From NCBI GenBank assembly GCA_030652805.1, contig JAUSPT010000101.1, forward strand, positions 1 through 21,018: 21,018 bases of DNA, given 5' to 3'. A program made the translations under genes and the position numbers. The notes beneath the pieces were generated by a model, which worked only from the letters and a program-made list of their open reading frames with translations, had not been told where the DNA came from and searched no databases. This DNA is from a bacterium (GTDB lineage: Bacteria; JAHJDO01). The first letter of the stretch is position 1; every line of letters begins with the position of its first letter. Positions 1 to 6,374 of the stretch are shown here, piece after piece.

Positions 1-8
1 ACAAGGAG

Positions 9-26
9 TTATCCACATTATGCACA
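9..26 (+). promoter_or_regulatory. Two abutting DnaA-box-like 9-mers
   Basis: TTATCCACA (9-17) is followed directly by TTATGCACA (18-26). Both fit the bacterial DnaA-box consensus TTATNCACA; the first is the E. coli consensus. They lie about 115 bp inside the element tip. The same pair is present inverted at 20993-21010. Binding is not shown by sequence alone. Confidence 0.55.
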
Positions 27-87
27 GAATTAACAAAAAGAAAAAGTTTGATCAAAAAGAAAAAATTACTACTACTAATCTTAACAA

Positions 88-133
88 AATAGGACATTTC
101 TACTTTGGTAAGAATAGGACATTTCTATTTTGG
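88..133 (+). repeat. Two 21-bp direct repeats in the element end
   Basis: AATAGGACATTTCTACTTTGG (88-108) recurs at 113-133 with one change (C to T), a 25-bp period. Repeated motifs near the tip are typical of multiple transposase-binding sites, as described for IS21-type ends. The mirror copy is at 20886-20931. The role is inferred. Confidence 0.6.
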
Positions 134-193
134 CTTGACAGCAATGCTTTTCCTGCTTGCCAAAACCAGTGCATAATGATAGCATATACTGTT

Positions 194-973
194 ATGAAGA
201 GTCATAAGCCTAAAATAATTGCTATTATTCCTGCAAGATATGCCTCTACCAGACTTCCAGGAAAAGTACTCAAGGATATTTGTGGGAAGCCTATGATACA
301 ACATGTTTATGAAATAGTATCCAATGTCAAATTTATTCAGGAGACAATCATAGCTACAGATGACAAACGGATACTAAGAGTAGCGCAAAAATTCGGAGCT
401 AATGCTGAGATGTCTCCAAAAAGCTGCAAATCCGGCACTGACAGAATTGCATGGATAATCAAGAAAATGCCTGATATTAGAGAAGATGACATTATCATCA
501 ATGTGCAGGGAGATGAGCCTTTAGTAAATCCAAAAGCTATTAAAAAGCTTATAAAAACGATATTGTGTGACGTACATGTCGTTATGGCAAGTTTAATGAC
601 TAAAATATCTAATATTAATGAATTGATGGATTCAGGCATAAATAAAGTAGTGGTAGATAAAAACAATTTTGCACTGTACTTTTCTCACTCCCCTATCCCA
701 TTTTCAAGGGATAAATTGAAGAATCTAAACACTAAACTAATTCTTGGGACAACGGACATATTCTATAAACACTTAGGAATATACGCCTACAGAAAACATT
801 TCTTATTAAAGTATGCCAAAATGCCTCAAACCTATCTTGAAAAGATTGAAAAACTTGAACAGCTTAGAGTTCTTGAACATGGTTATAGAATAAAAATGGC
901 GGAAACAGAATTCGACTCAATGAGTATTGATACTCCGGCAGATTTAAGAAAGATCCGGGAAATTCTTTCCTGA
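194..973 (+). CDS. kdsB: 3-deoxy-manno-octulosonate cytidylyltransferase (CMP-KDO synthetase)
   Basis: KdsB activates KDO with CTP to CMP-KDO in the cytoplasm, for addition to lipid A. Visible signatures are the N-terminal nucleotide-binding motif IPARYASTRLPGK (about residues 12-24), an ATDD segment, NVQGDEP and the C-terminal SIDTPADL. The 259-residue length from ATG 194 is close to the usual size of about 250. The frame stays open back to ATG 20 inside the element repeat, but those extra 58 residues are repeat-derived and lysine/asparagine-rich, so I reject them. ATG 176 is an alternative start. No clear ribosome-binding site precedes either start, and no good promoter is seen at 142-193. 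The element has inserted just upstream and may have separated the gene from its native control region. Confidence 0.93.
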   Translation: MKSHKPKIIAIIPARYASTRLPGKVLKDICGKPMIQHVYEIVSNVKFIQETIIATDDKRILRVAQKFGANAEMSPKSCKSGTDRIAWIIKKMPDIREDDIIINVQGDEPLVNPKAIKKLIKTILCDVHVVMASLMTKISNINELMDSGINKVVVDKNNFALYFSHSPIPFSRDKLKNLNTKLILGTTDIFYKHLGIYAYRKHFLLKYAKMPQTYLEKIEKLEQLRVLEHGYRIKMAETEFDSMSIDTPADLRKIREILS

Positions 974-984
974 AAAATTTCTAA

Positions 985-1020
985 TGTAAACTTTTCCTCT
1001 TTTTTCTCGTCTAATATAAT
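985..1020 (+). promoter_or_regulatory. Candidate promoter of the sigma/anti-sigma operon
   Basis: In the 974-1115 gap, an AAACTT-like -35 (988-993) lies 16 bp before TCTAA within CGTCTAA (1008-1014), similar to ECF-type promoters (GGAACTT, N16, TCTGA in E. coli sigma-E). A perfect TATAAT (1015-1020) overlaps it but lacks a good -35. ECF autoregulation is common, which favours the first reading. The rest of the gap holds a strong Shine-Dalgarno (1041-1049) before a three-codon frame (ATG AAG AAG TAG, 1051-1062), and no hairpin. Confidence 0.35.
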
Positions 1021-1115
1021 AAATAGAAAATCTCAGGGCGGAAAGGAGGGATGAAGAAGTAGAAGTCCTAGAATTAAAAAAATGCGAATCAAGTATTAAA
1101 AGGAGGAAAATGATC

Positions 1116-1625
1116 ATGGCAAAAAAGTATATTATTCTAATAACAATAGGTTTTGTCTTACTGGCTGGGTTGAATTTTCAGGGCATCTTTATCTATAGGG
1201 AACTCGCCAAAATTACAAAATCCAATGCTACAAGAGCAGAGCATCCTTCTAAAAGAAAATCCCGTATGCCACAAGCAAAAAGATACGACAGGGGCACTTT
1301 TGAGAAGGGCAGAGTTCCCATGACCACAAAAAGAGAAATTGAGCAACTCAAAAAACTAAGAGAAGAAAATCCCGAAAAATTTCAACAGCTAATGAAAAAA
1401 CGAAGAGCAAAGCTTAAAGAGAAACTTGCCTATCTCAAAGAACATGACCCTGAAAAATTCGCACAGCTTCAGAATAAATTTCAAAACGCAAGGACGAAAA
1501 GACTAAAGGAATTAAAACATACAGATCCTGAAGCTTTTCGTAAGGAAATAGACAAATTAAAACAGCTGAAAAACAATATAGAGAAAAATATTGAAAAGCT
1601 GGAAGAAGAATCTGAGCATAAGTAA
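1116..1625 (+). CDS. Membrane-anchored protein with three 26-residue helical repeats, unknown function
   Basis: I do not recognise this protein. It has one N-terminal hydrophobic segment (about residues 4-24), a basic linker, and then a highly charged helical region with three exact-phase 26-residue repeats centred on NPEKF, DPEKF and DPEAF (residues 87, 113 and 139 counted from ATG 1110), ending in a coiled coil. The topology suggests a body outside the cytoplasm. AGGAGG (1101-1106) lies 9 nt before ATG 1116 and only 3 nt before ATG 1110, so I chose 1116; 1110 would add two residues. It is the first gene of the sigma/anti-sigma operon, 11 nt before the sigma gene. A periplasmic sensor or stress effector, loosely like CpxP/Spy proteins, is possible, but no family motif supports that. 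Confidence 0.7.
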   Translation: MAKKYIILITIGFVLLAGLNFQGIFIYRELAKITKSNATRAEHPSKRKSRMPQAKRYDRGTFEKGRVPMTTKREIEQLKKLREENPEKFQQLMKKRRAKLKEKLAYLKEHDPEKFAQLQNKFQNARTKRLKELKHTDPEAFRKEIDKLKQLKNNIEKNIEKLEEESEHK

Positions 1626-1636
1626 ACCCTGATTAT

Positions 1637-2215
1637 ATGGTCTGTGAAGATAGCCAAACAATAAAAGAAGCAAAGGCAGGCAAAGAGTCTGCCTTTGCTC
1701 AACTAATAGAGAAATATATGAAAAAAACCTATAGTATGGCATACGCCCTTACTGGAAACAGCGAAGATGCAAAGGATATATCTCAGGAAACTTTTTTGCG
1801 AGTATTTCGCTCATTGGGAACATTTAACGAAAAATCATCTTTTAAAACGTGGCTTTACAGAATCGTTATAAACCTCTGTAATGATTATTACAGGCAAAAA
1901 TTACGTTTTAAATTCATCTTTTGGGATAAAGATAATGAAGATGCCCCAAACAGAAACATTGAAACTGTGCTCATGCCAAAGAGCATGGACAATAATCCTA
2001 GAGATAAAGCAGTAGAATCAGAACTGAATGAAAGATTAAATAATGCAATATCCAAATTATCTTTGAAACAAAAAGCTGTATTTGTATTAAAAAACTTCGA
2101 TGGTTTATTAATAAAAGATATAGCTAAAACACTTGGTTGTAGTGAAGGTACTGTAAAAAGCCACCTTCACAGAGCTTGCAGAAAAATACAAAAAAAGTTA
2201 AGACTGTTCTTATGA
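1637..2215 (+). CDS. ECF-type RNA polymerase sigma factor (sigma-70 family)
   Basis: This 192-residue protein has the two-domain ECF layout. Region 2 (about residues 20-90) carries the core-binding helix, with DAKDISQETFLRVF and the -10-reading segment FKTWLYRIVINLCNDYYRQ. Region 4 (about 133-187) carries the helix-turn-helix IAKTLGCSEGTVKSHLHRA, which reads the -35. A longer than usual charged linker of about 40 residues (WDKDNEDAPN onward) joins them. It lies between the repeat protein (11-nt gap) and the anti-sigma gene (19-nt gap to its ATG), so it is probably held inactive by that partner. No strong ribosome-binding site precedes ATG 1637; coupling to the upstream gene is likely. The subgroup and target regulon cannot be named from sequence. 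Confidence 0.93.
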   Translation: MVCEDSQTIKEAKAGKESAFAQLIEKYMKKTYSMAYALTGNSEDAKDISQETFLRVFRSLGTFNEKSSFKTWLYRIVINLCNDYYRQKLRFKFIFWDKDNEDAPNRNIETVLMPKSMDNNPRDKAVESELNERLNNAISKLSLKQKAVFVLKNFDGLLIKDIAKTLGCSEGTVKSHLHRACRKIQKKLRLFL

Positions 2216-2234
2216 AAAAGAGGAGGTGTTACAT

Positions 2235-2771
2235 ATGCTTAAATGCTGGATGATAAGGAAAAAGCTTTTGGAATACTGTTACAACGAACTATCTGGGGAA
2301 AAGGCTAATAAAGTCAGAAACCATCTATTAACCTGTTCAAAATGCCAAAGAAAATATGAGGATACCCAAAACCTGATAAGAGTACTTTCCAATAAAGAGA
2401 TTAAAAAACCTGCTGAGGGTTTTTGGAAGGAGTATAAAGAAGATCTAATGGAGAAATGGAACAAGGTAAAACATAAAAAATTATCACCAGAGAAATTTGC
2501 ATCTGTTCATATTCCTAACACAGCATTTAATACAAAAATCTCTCTACAGTTAAAGTTAGCAGTACCTATGCTTGTTTTGGTAATCACTGTTATAATCACA
2601 GGCATCTTTGTTAATAAAAAGGAACTCAGCACTGGACAATTGCTTAAGGAATATATAATTCTCGAGGATTTAGGAGAAAATGCAACATTTGTCTTGAATA
2701 ACAATAATGCTACTGACTCACTTGTGAAAGACATAGAGTTCTGGGAACAGGTAGATAGTAATTGGATATAA
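2235..2771 (+). CDS. Zinc-finger transmembrane anti-sigma factor
   Basis: This gene directly follows the ECF sigma gene and is most likely its membrane-bound inhibitor. The N-terminal cytoplasmic part carries the HX3CX2C zinc motif HLLTCSKC typical of zinc-binding anti-sigma domains, preceded by helical ELSGEKANKV. One transmembrane segment follows (LAVPMLVLVITVIITGIF), then a short outer tail of about 50 residues without a recognisable sensor domain. The start is ATG 2235, 7 nt after AGGAGGT (2221-2227); a GTG at 2226 overlaps the ribosome-binding site and is rejected. The gene ends 3 bp from the convergent glycosyltransferase. Release by regulated proteolysis, as in RsrA/RseA-type systems, is possible but is inferred from the family. 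Confidence 0.85.
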   Translation: MLKCWMIRKKLLEYCYNELSGEKANKVRNHLLTCSKCQRKYEDTQNLIRVLSNKEIKKPAEGFWKEYKEDLMEKWNKVKHKKLSPEKFASVHIPNTAFNTKISLQLKLAVPMLVLVITVIITGIFVNKKELSTGQLLKEYIILEDLGENATFVLNNNNATDSLVKDIEFWEQVDSNWI

Positions 2772-2774
2772 GAA

Positions 2775-3893
2775 TTATTTATTTTTTGACAGACACGTTT
2801 TATAAAGAACATCTGTTTGGCAGGCCATTTCTTGAATACTGAACTTTGCTACATGCTCTCTGGCTTTTCTTCCCATATCAATTCTTAATTGCTTATTATC
2901 TAAAATTTTTATAATAGCATTTGCCAGTTTATCACTGTTTGCCGGAGGAATGATAAAACCAGTTTCCGCATCAATCACTGCTTCCCTATTCCCACCAACA
3001 TCTGTTGCTACAACAGGTTTCCCTGCTGCCATTGATTCTAATATAACGTTTGAAAACCCTTCTACGAAAGAGGAAAGCACAGAAACATCTATGATATGAA
3101 GCAGCTCAGGGATATCATGCCTAAGTCCTGTAAAGATTACCCTGCCTCTTATCCCCAGCCGCATTGCCTGTTCCTTGAGCTCGGATTCTAACGGTCCTTC
3201 TCCAACAATCATGAATTTTACATTATCAATAATCCCATTGATTTTAGATGCAGCTTCTAAAAAATACTTATGCCCTTTTTGAGGATAAAGACGTGCAAAA
3301 ATCCCAACTAACAGCTCATCTTCCCCAACGCCAATCTCCTCTCTCTTAGCCTGATAGTCAAAGTCTTTATTAAACTCTTCAATATCTATGCCATTATATA
3401 TTGTTACAAACTTATTTGGATAAATTCCTGAATTTTTAATGTTAAATTCTCTTACAGAATCTGAAACAGCTATTATTTTGTCTGTGCACCTTGAAAGCAC
3501 CCTGTCAATCAGAAAGTGTTTTCTTGTTTTCCATGTATCTATGTTGTGAAGATTAGCAATAATCACTGGTATGCCTGCAAATTTTGCAGCAATGCGGCCA
3601 GGTGTGTTTGACCGATACATATGAGTATGAACTATATCAAATTTCTCATTCTTCATAAATTTGTATAACCTGTACAATCCCACAGGGTCCAATCTACTCC
3701 TCATACGTATTTTAACAACTCTTATCCCAAGAGCTCCCAGATCATTCTCATAAGCTCCCTGTTTATCCCGAATACAGCAGACCGTTATATCATATTTATC
3801 CCTTAATAAAGAAAGTACTCTAACCAGCCTTTTCTCTATTCCACCGACTGGCAGCCATGTTATTATTCTTAGAAGTTTAGGTTTATATTGCAT
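2775..3893 (-). CDS. GT4-family glycosyltransferase
   Basis: This is a cytoplasmic or membrane-associated GT-B fold transferase of 372 residues that uses a nucleotide sugar. The N-terminal half shows the glycine-rich acceptor-side loop (WLPVGGIEKRLVRVL) and VHTHMYRSN. The C-terminal half shows VGIFARLYPQKGHKYFL and the conserved donor-site EX7E segment EGFSNVILESMAAGKPVVA, followed by DVGGNREAV. These place it in GT4, which includes many lipopolysaccharide-core and capsule transferases; the exact sugar and acceptor cannot be read. Its first 11 nt overlap the end of lpxK, so it is translationally coupled and probably acts in lipopolysaccharide core assembly. It is the last gene of the long minus-strand block and ends 3 bp from the opposing anti-sigma gene, with no terminator hairpin visible. 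Confidence 0.88.
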   Translation of the reverse strand: MQYKPKLLRIITWLPVGGIEKRLVRVLSLLRDKYDITVCCIRDKQGAYENDLGALGIRVVKIRMRSRLDPVGLYRLYKFMKNEKFDIVHTHMYRSNTPGRIAAKFAGIPVIIANLHNIDTWKTRKHFLIDRVLSRCTDKIIAVSDSVREFNIKNSGIYPNKFVTIYNGIDIEEFNKDFDYQAKREEIGVGEDELLVGIFARLYPQKGHKYFLEAASKINGIIDNVKFMIVGEGPLESELKEQAMRLGIRGRVIFTGLRHDIPELLHIIDVSVLSSFVEGFSNVILESMAAGKPVVATDVGGNREAVIDAETGFIIPPANSDKLANAIIKILDNKQLRIDMGRKAREHVAKFSIQEMACQTDVLYKTCLSKNK

Positions 3894-5040
3894 TAATCAA
3901 CTTTTTTAATCTATCTATTCCTGAAATAATCCCTACTTCAATTCTGAGAACCAGTATTTCAAGATTCTTAATATTCAACCTTTGCAACCTTACTGCGTCT
4001 TTTTGCGTAGTAATGATAAATTTTACATTAAGCGCTTTTTGCCTCGCCTGTATGTTATCTATATCCTTTTTTGCGTACCAATAATGGTCAGGATACCTAA
4101 GCTTTTCTACTATTTTGGCTCCAACATGTTCCAATGTGTTCTCAAAAGATACTGGATCTCCAAGGCTTGAAAGCGCTATTACCTTTTCCCCCTTTATACA
4201 TTCAATATCCAGCTGCTCTTCTCCAGCAATACTTTTAAAACATACAGGCTTATGAATAGTGGTTATGACTTGTGCTGAGCTGTTAATATCAAGAAGCCTT
4301 TTCTTAATTATCTCTGTATCCTTAATCATATCAATTTTTGTTATTATAAAGCAATCTGCTCTTTTTAAACACTTATATGGCTCACGTAAATTTCCCCTTG
4401 GGAAAACATATCCATTACCAAAAGGACTGGAAGCATTTATAACTACTATATTTATATCTCTATGTAAGCGCCAATGTTGGAAGCCGTCATCTAAAACTAC
4501 TATATCTACGTTGAACTTTTCTTCTGCGATTTTTCCTGTTTCATATCTATTCTTGCCAACAAAAACAACTGTGCTTTTCAGGTTCTTTGCTAAAAGATAT
4601 GGCTCATCTCCTGCTTTTTCTACATTACACAAAATCTCTTTTCCATTAGAAACAAGTTTTATATCACTCTCTCCGACTCTTCTGTATCCTCTGCTCAATA
4701 CTGCAACTTTTTTCCCTTTTTTAATAAGCATATTCACTAGAAGTTCTACAACAGGAGTTTTACCAACTCCTCCCAATGTTATGCCTCCAATACTTATAAC
4801 TTTTGAGGAGAGTTTCCTTTTCTTTAGAAGATTCATGGAATACATAAAAAGCAGCATACTCTGGCCAATAATCACTAAAAATGAAATAAAGAAGAGACAT
4901 AGTTTTAGTAAGCTATGTCTTCTATTATCAGACACTATATTTCTATAAAAAAAATCGTGCCAATATCTACCAGACCATGGACCATAGACCATAGACCATA
5001 GTCTTTCACTGCGGTCTGTCGTCTGTGATCTGTCGTCCAT
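3883..5040 (-). CDS. lpxK: Tetraacyldisaccharide 4'-kinase, with a repeat-derived N-terminus
   Basis: LpxK phosphorylates the 4' position of the lipid A disaccharide at the inner membrane. The family's P-loop, GGITLGGVGKTP, is at about residues 85-96, followed by VAVLSRGYRR, the VVLDDGFQHWRLHRD motif and FPRGNLREPYKCLKRAD. A hydrophobic anchor helix lies at about 45-70. At 385 residues it is longer than the E. coli enzyme (about 330). The surplus is at the N-terminus, where roughly residues 1-23 are translated from heptameric repeats (4973-5038) and have no relation to LpxK. ATG 5040 lies 4 nt after the nrnA stop. ATG 4992 (residue 17) is another possible start, still inside the repeat. It overlaps the downstream glycosyltransferase by 11 nt. 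Confidence 0.92.
   Translation of the reverse strand: MDDRSQTTDRSERLWSMVYGPWSGRYWHDFFYRNIVSDNRRHSLLKLCLFFISFLVIIGQSMLLFMYSMNLLKKRKLSSKVISIGGITLGGVGKTPVVELLVNMLIKKGKKVAVLSRGYRRVGESDIKLVSNGKEILCNVEKAGDEPYLLAKNLKSTVVFVGKNRYETGKIAEEKFNVDIVVLDDGFQHWRLHRDINIVVINASSPFGNGYVFPRGNLREPYKCLKRADCFIITKIDMIKDTEIIKKRLLDINSSAQVITTIHKPVCFKSIAGEEQLDIECIKGEKVIALSSLGDPVSFENTLEHVGAKIVEKLRYPDHYWYAKKDIDNIQARQKALNVKFIITTQKDAVRLQRLNIKNLEILVLRIEVGIISGIDRLKKLINAI
4973..5038. repeat. Heptameric repeat at the 5' end of lpxK
   Basis: Plus-strand units GACCATG, GACCATA, GACCATA and GACCATA run without gaps from 4973 to 5000. A second heptamer series follows after a short spacer: TCTGTCG, TCTGTGA, TCTGTCG (about 5014-5034). 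The whole segment is read in frame as the first residues of LpxK. It begins within 10 nt of the nrnA stop codon. Confidence 0.8.
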
Positions 5041-5044
5041 AGTA

Positions 5045-6028
5045 TTAAACTCTCAATTCTAACACTGCAGTTCTTACAACATTTTTTAATACACTGCTTA
5101 ATTCCCCATTAATCGTACATGCAGCTGCATTGTGGTGTCCGCCTCCTCCGAATTTCGATGCAATTTTGCTGACATTTATCTTGCTTTTTGAGCGAAAGCT
5201 TATCTTTATATTTCCCTGAGAATGTTGTTTGAAGAGAATCCCTACCTCAACTCCTTCTACATTGCGCGCATACTCAACTATTTCCTCACTATCCTCTTCT
5301 CTTGCACATGCCTTTGTATACATATCAGATGTAATAAACATATAACCTATCTTTCCTTTAGCGTCAAAACTCAATGTCTCTAACGCAAGCTGCAATAATT
5401 TAAGCTTACTTACAGGAATGTTCTGATATATTTGATTGCATATTTTAGTATGATCAATGCCTGTTTGCAGAAGTTCAGAAACTGCCAAATGCGTCTCAGC
5501 GCTGGTATTAGAATACTGAAATGACCCTGTATCAGTCACAATAGCTGTATATAAACAAATCGCCTCAGGTTTCCTTATCTCCAATTTCATATACTTATAA
5601 AGATGAAAAATTTGTTCCCCAACTGAACTCATATGAGGATCTATCCAGTTTATAATGCCAAAACAATCATTACTCAGATGATGATCTATATTTATTACTG
5701 TTTTTATATTATTTATATGGTCTCTCATATTCCCCAGTCTACCTTTGCTTCCAACATCTAATACAAACGCTAGTTCACTATACGGCAGAGTTACATTATG
5801 CTTAATTAACCCGCTGTTAGGCAGAAACTTATATCTTGCTGGCAAGGGAAATGAATTAATTAGCTCAACGTCTTTTCCCATTCTCTTTAAAAGCAGGTAT
5901 AAAGCTATTTGGGAACCAATTGCGTCTCCGTCAGGATAGACATGAGTGGTAATAAGAAATCTTTTGTGGCAGGCTATTTGCCTGATAATCCTGTTTATAA
6001 TCTTCTCATTTTTGATTAGAAATTTCAT
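5045..6028 (-). CDS. nrnA: DHH/DHHA1 phosphoesterase (NrnA-type oligoribonuclease / pAp phosphatase)
   Basis: This family degrades short oligoribonucleotides and, in many members, 3'-phosphoadenosine 5'-phosphate, using two metal ions. All expected signatures are present: motif I THVYPDGDAIGS (about residues 28-39), motif II VLDVGS, the DHH motif IDHHLSNDC, motif IV IVTDTGSFQYSNT, and the DHHA1 glycine-rich FGGGGHHNAAAC near the C-terminus. The 327-residue length is normal. It overlaps the end of rbfA by 23 nt and sits in an infB-rbfA-nrnA order also seen in Firmicutes and other bacteria, where truB often follows; here lpxK follows instead. The exact substrate preference cannot be judged from sequence. 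Confidence 0.92.
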   Translation of the reverse strand: MKFLIKNEKIINRIIRQIACHKRFLITTHVYPDGDAIGSQIALYLLLKRMGKDVELINSFPLPARYKFLPNSGLIKHNVTLPYSELAFVLDVGSKGRLGNMRDHINNIKTVINIDHHLSNDCFGIINWIDPHMSSVGEQIFHLYKYMKLEIRKPEAICLYTAIVTDTGSFQYSNTSAETHLAVSELLQTGIDHTKICNQIYQNIPVSKLKLLQLALETLSFDAKGKIGYMFITSDMYTKACAREEDSEEIVEYARNVEGVEVGILFKQHSQGNIKISFRSKSKINVSKIASKFGGGGHHNAAACTINGELSSVLKNVVRTAVLELRV

Positions 6029-6353
6029 CTATCTTCTTCAGAACACGCATTCCATCTTCAAAAGCCTTATCATATATAAAGTGAAACTCTGGAGTAACCC
6101 TTAGATCCATGCTATGGGCAATACGAGTCCTGATAAATCCACTAGCTTGCCGGATATGTCTCATAATCCTGTTTTTATCTGAGCCCTCACCCGGAGGAAT
6201 TAGATAAACTTTAGCATAGTGCAGATCAGAACTTACCTCAACCCTATTGATTGTAACAAATTTTACAGCTATATCATTCATATCTGTAAGCAATATCTTA
6301 CTAATTTCTCTTTTTAAGGATTGATTTATTCGATCTGTTCGTCGTTTTGACAC
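6006..6353 (-). CDS. rbfA: 30S ribosome-binding factor A
   Basis: RbfA is a small KH-fold protein that matures the 16S rRNA 5' end in 30S subunits. The 115 residues show the family pattern: RTDRINQSLKREISKILL at the N-terminus, then VTINRVEVSSDLHYAKVYL, and the C-terminal LRVTPEFHFIYDKAFEDG. The start is a GTG at 6353, giving the common N-terminus MSKRRTDR. It lies 21 nt downstream of infB and overlaps nrnA by 23 nt, the classical infB-rbfA pairing, so it is almost certainly cotranscribed from the nusA promoter. Confidence 0.95.
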   Translation of the reverse strand: MSKRRTDRINQSLKREISKILLTDMNDIAVKFVTINRVEVSSDLHYAKVYLIPPGEGSDKNRIMRHIRQASGFIRTRIAHSMDLRVTPEFHFIYDKAFEDGMRVLKKIDEISNQK

Positions 6354-6374
6354 AATAATTCAGCCAATTCTATA

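Larger units (their letters stand above)
1..141 (+). repeat. Left copy of the 141-bp inverted end repeat (insertion-sequence-like end)
   Basis: The first 141 bases are the exact reverse complement of the last 141. Reading inward from 140 the tip is TGTCAAGCC, a TG...CA-type terminus, followed by two near-identical 21-bp direct repeats, an A-rich stretch and two abutting DnaA-box-like 9-mers. This layout suits a transposase-binding end of an insertion sequence whose body lies outside the window. The family is not identified, because no transposase is visible. Base 141 also matches, but may be chance or the branch point of the assembly graph. Confidence 0.75.

Noticed and set aside
142-193. Promoter for kdsB formed by the element tip TTGACA (135-140)
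   Set aside because: No -10-like hexamer lies 16-18 bp downstream; TATACT at 185-190 is 44 bp away and has no suitable -35 of its own.
20-973. 317-residue KdsB with a unique N-terminal domain
   Set aside because: The first 40 residues are translated from the repeat that also occurs at the other end of the window, so they are not a kdsB domain. The KdsB homology begins just after ATG 194.
4259-4948. Plus-strand reading frame of 229 residues opposite lpxK
   Set aside because: It lies entirely antisense to a well-supported lpxK, has no ribosome-binding site and shows no recognisable motif; the same applies to the other antisense frames over infB, rho and the secretin gene.
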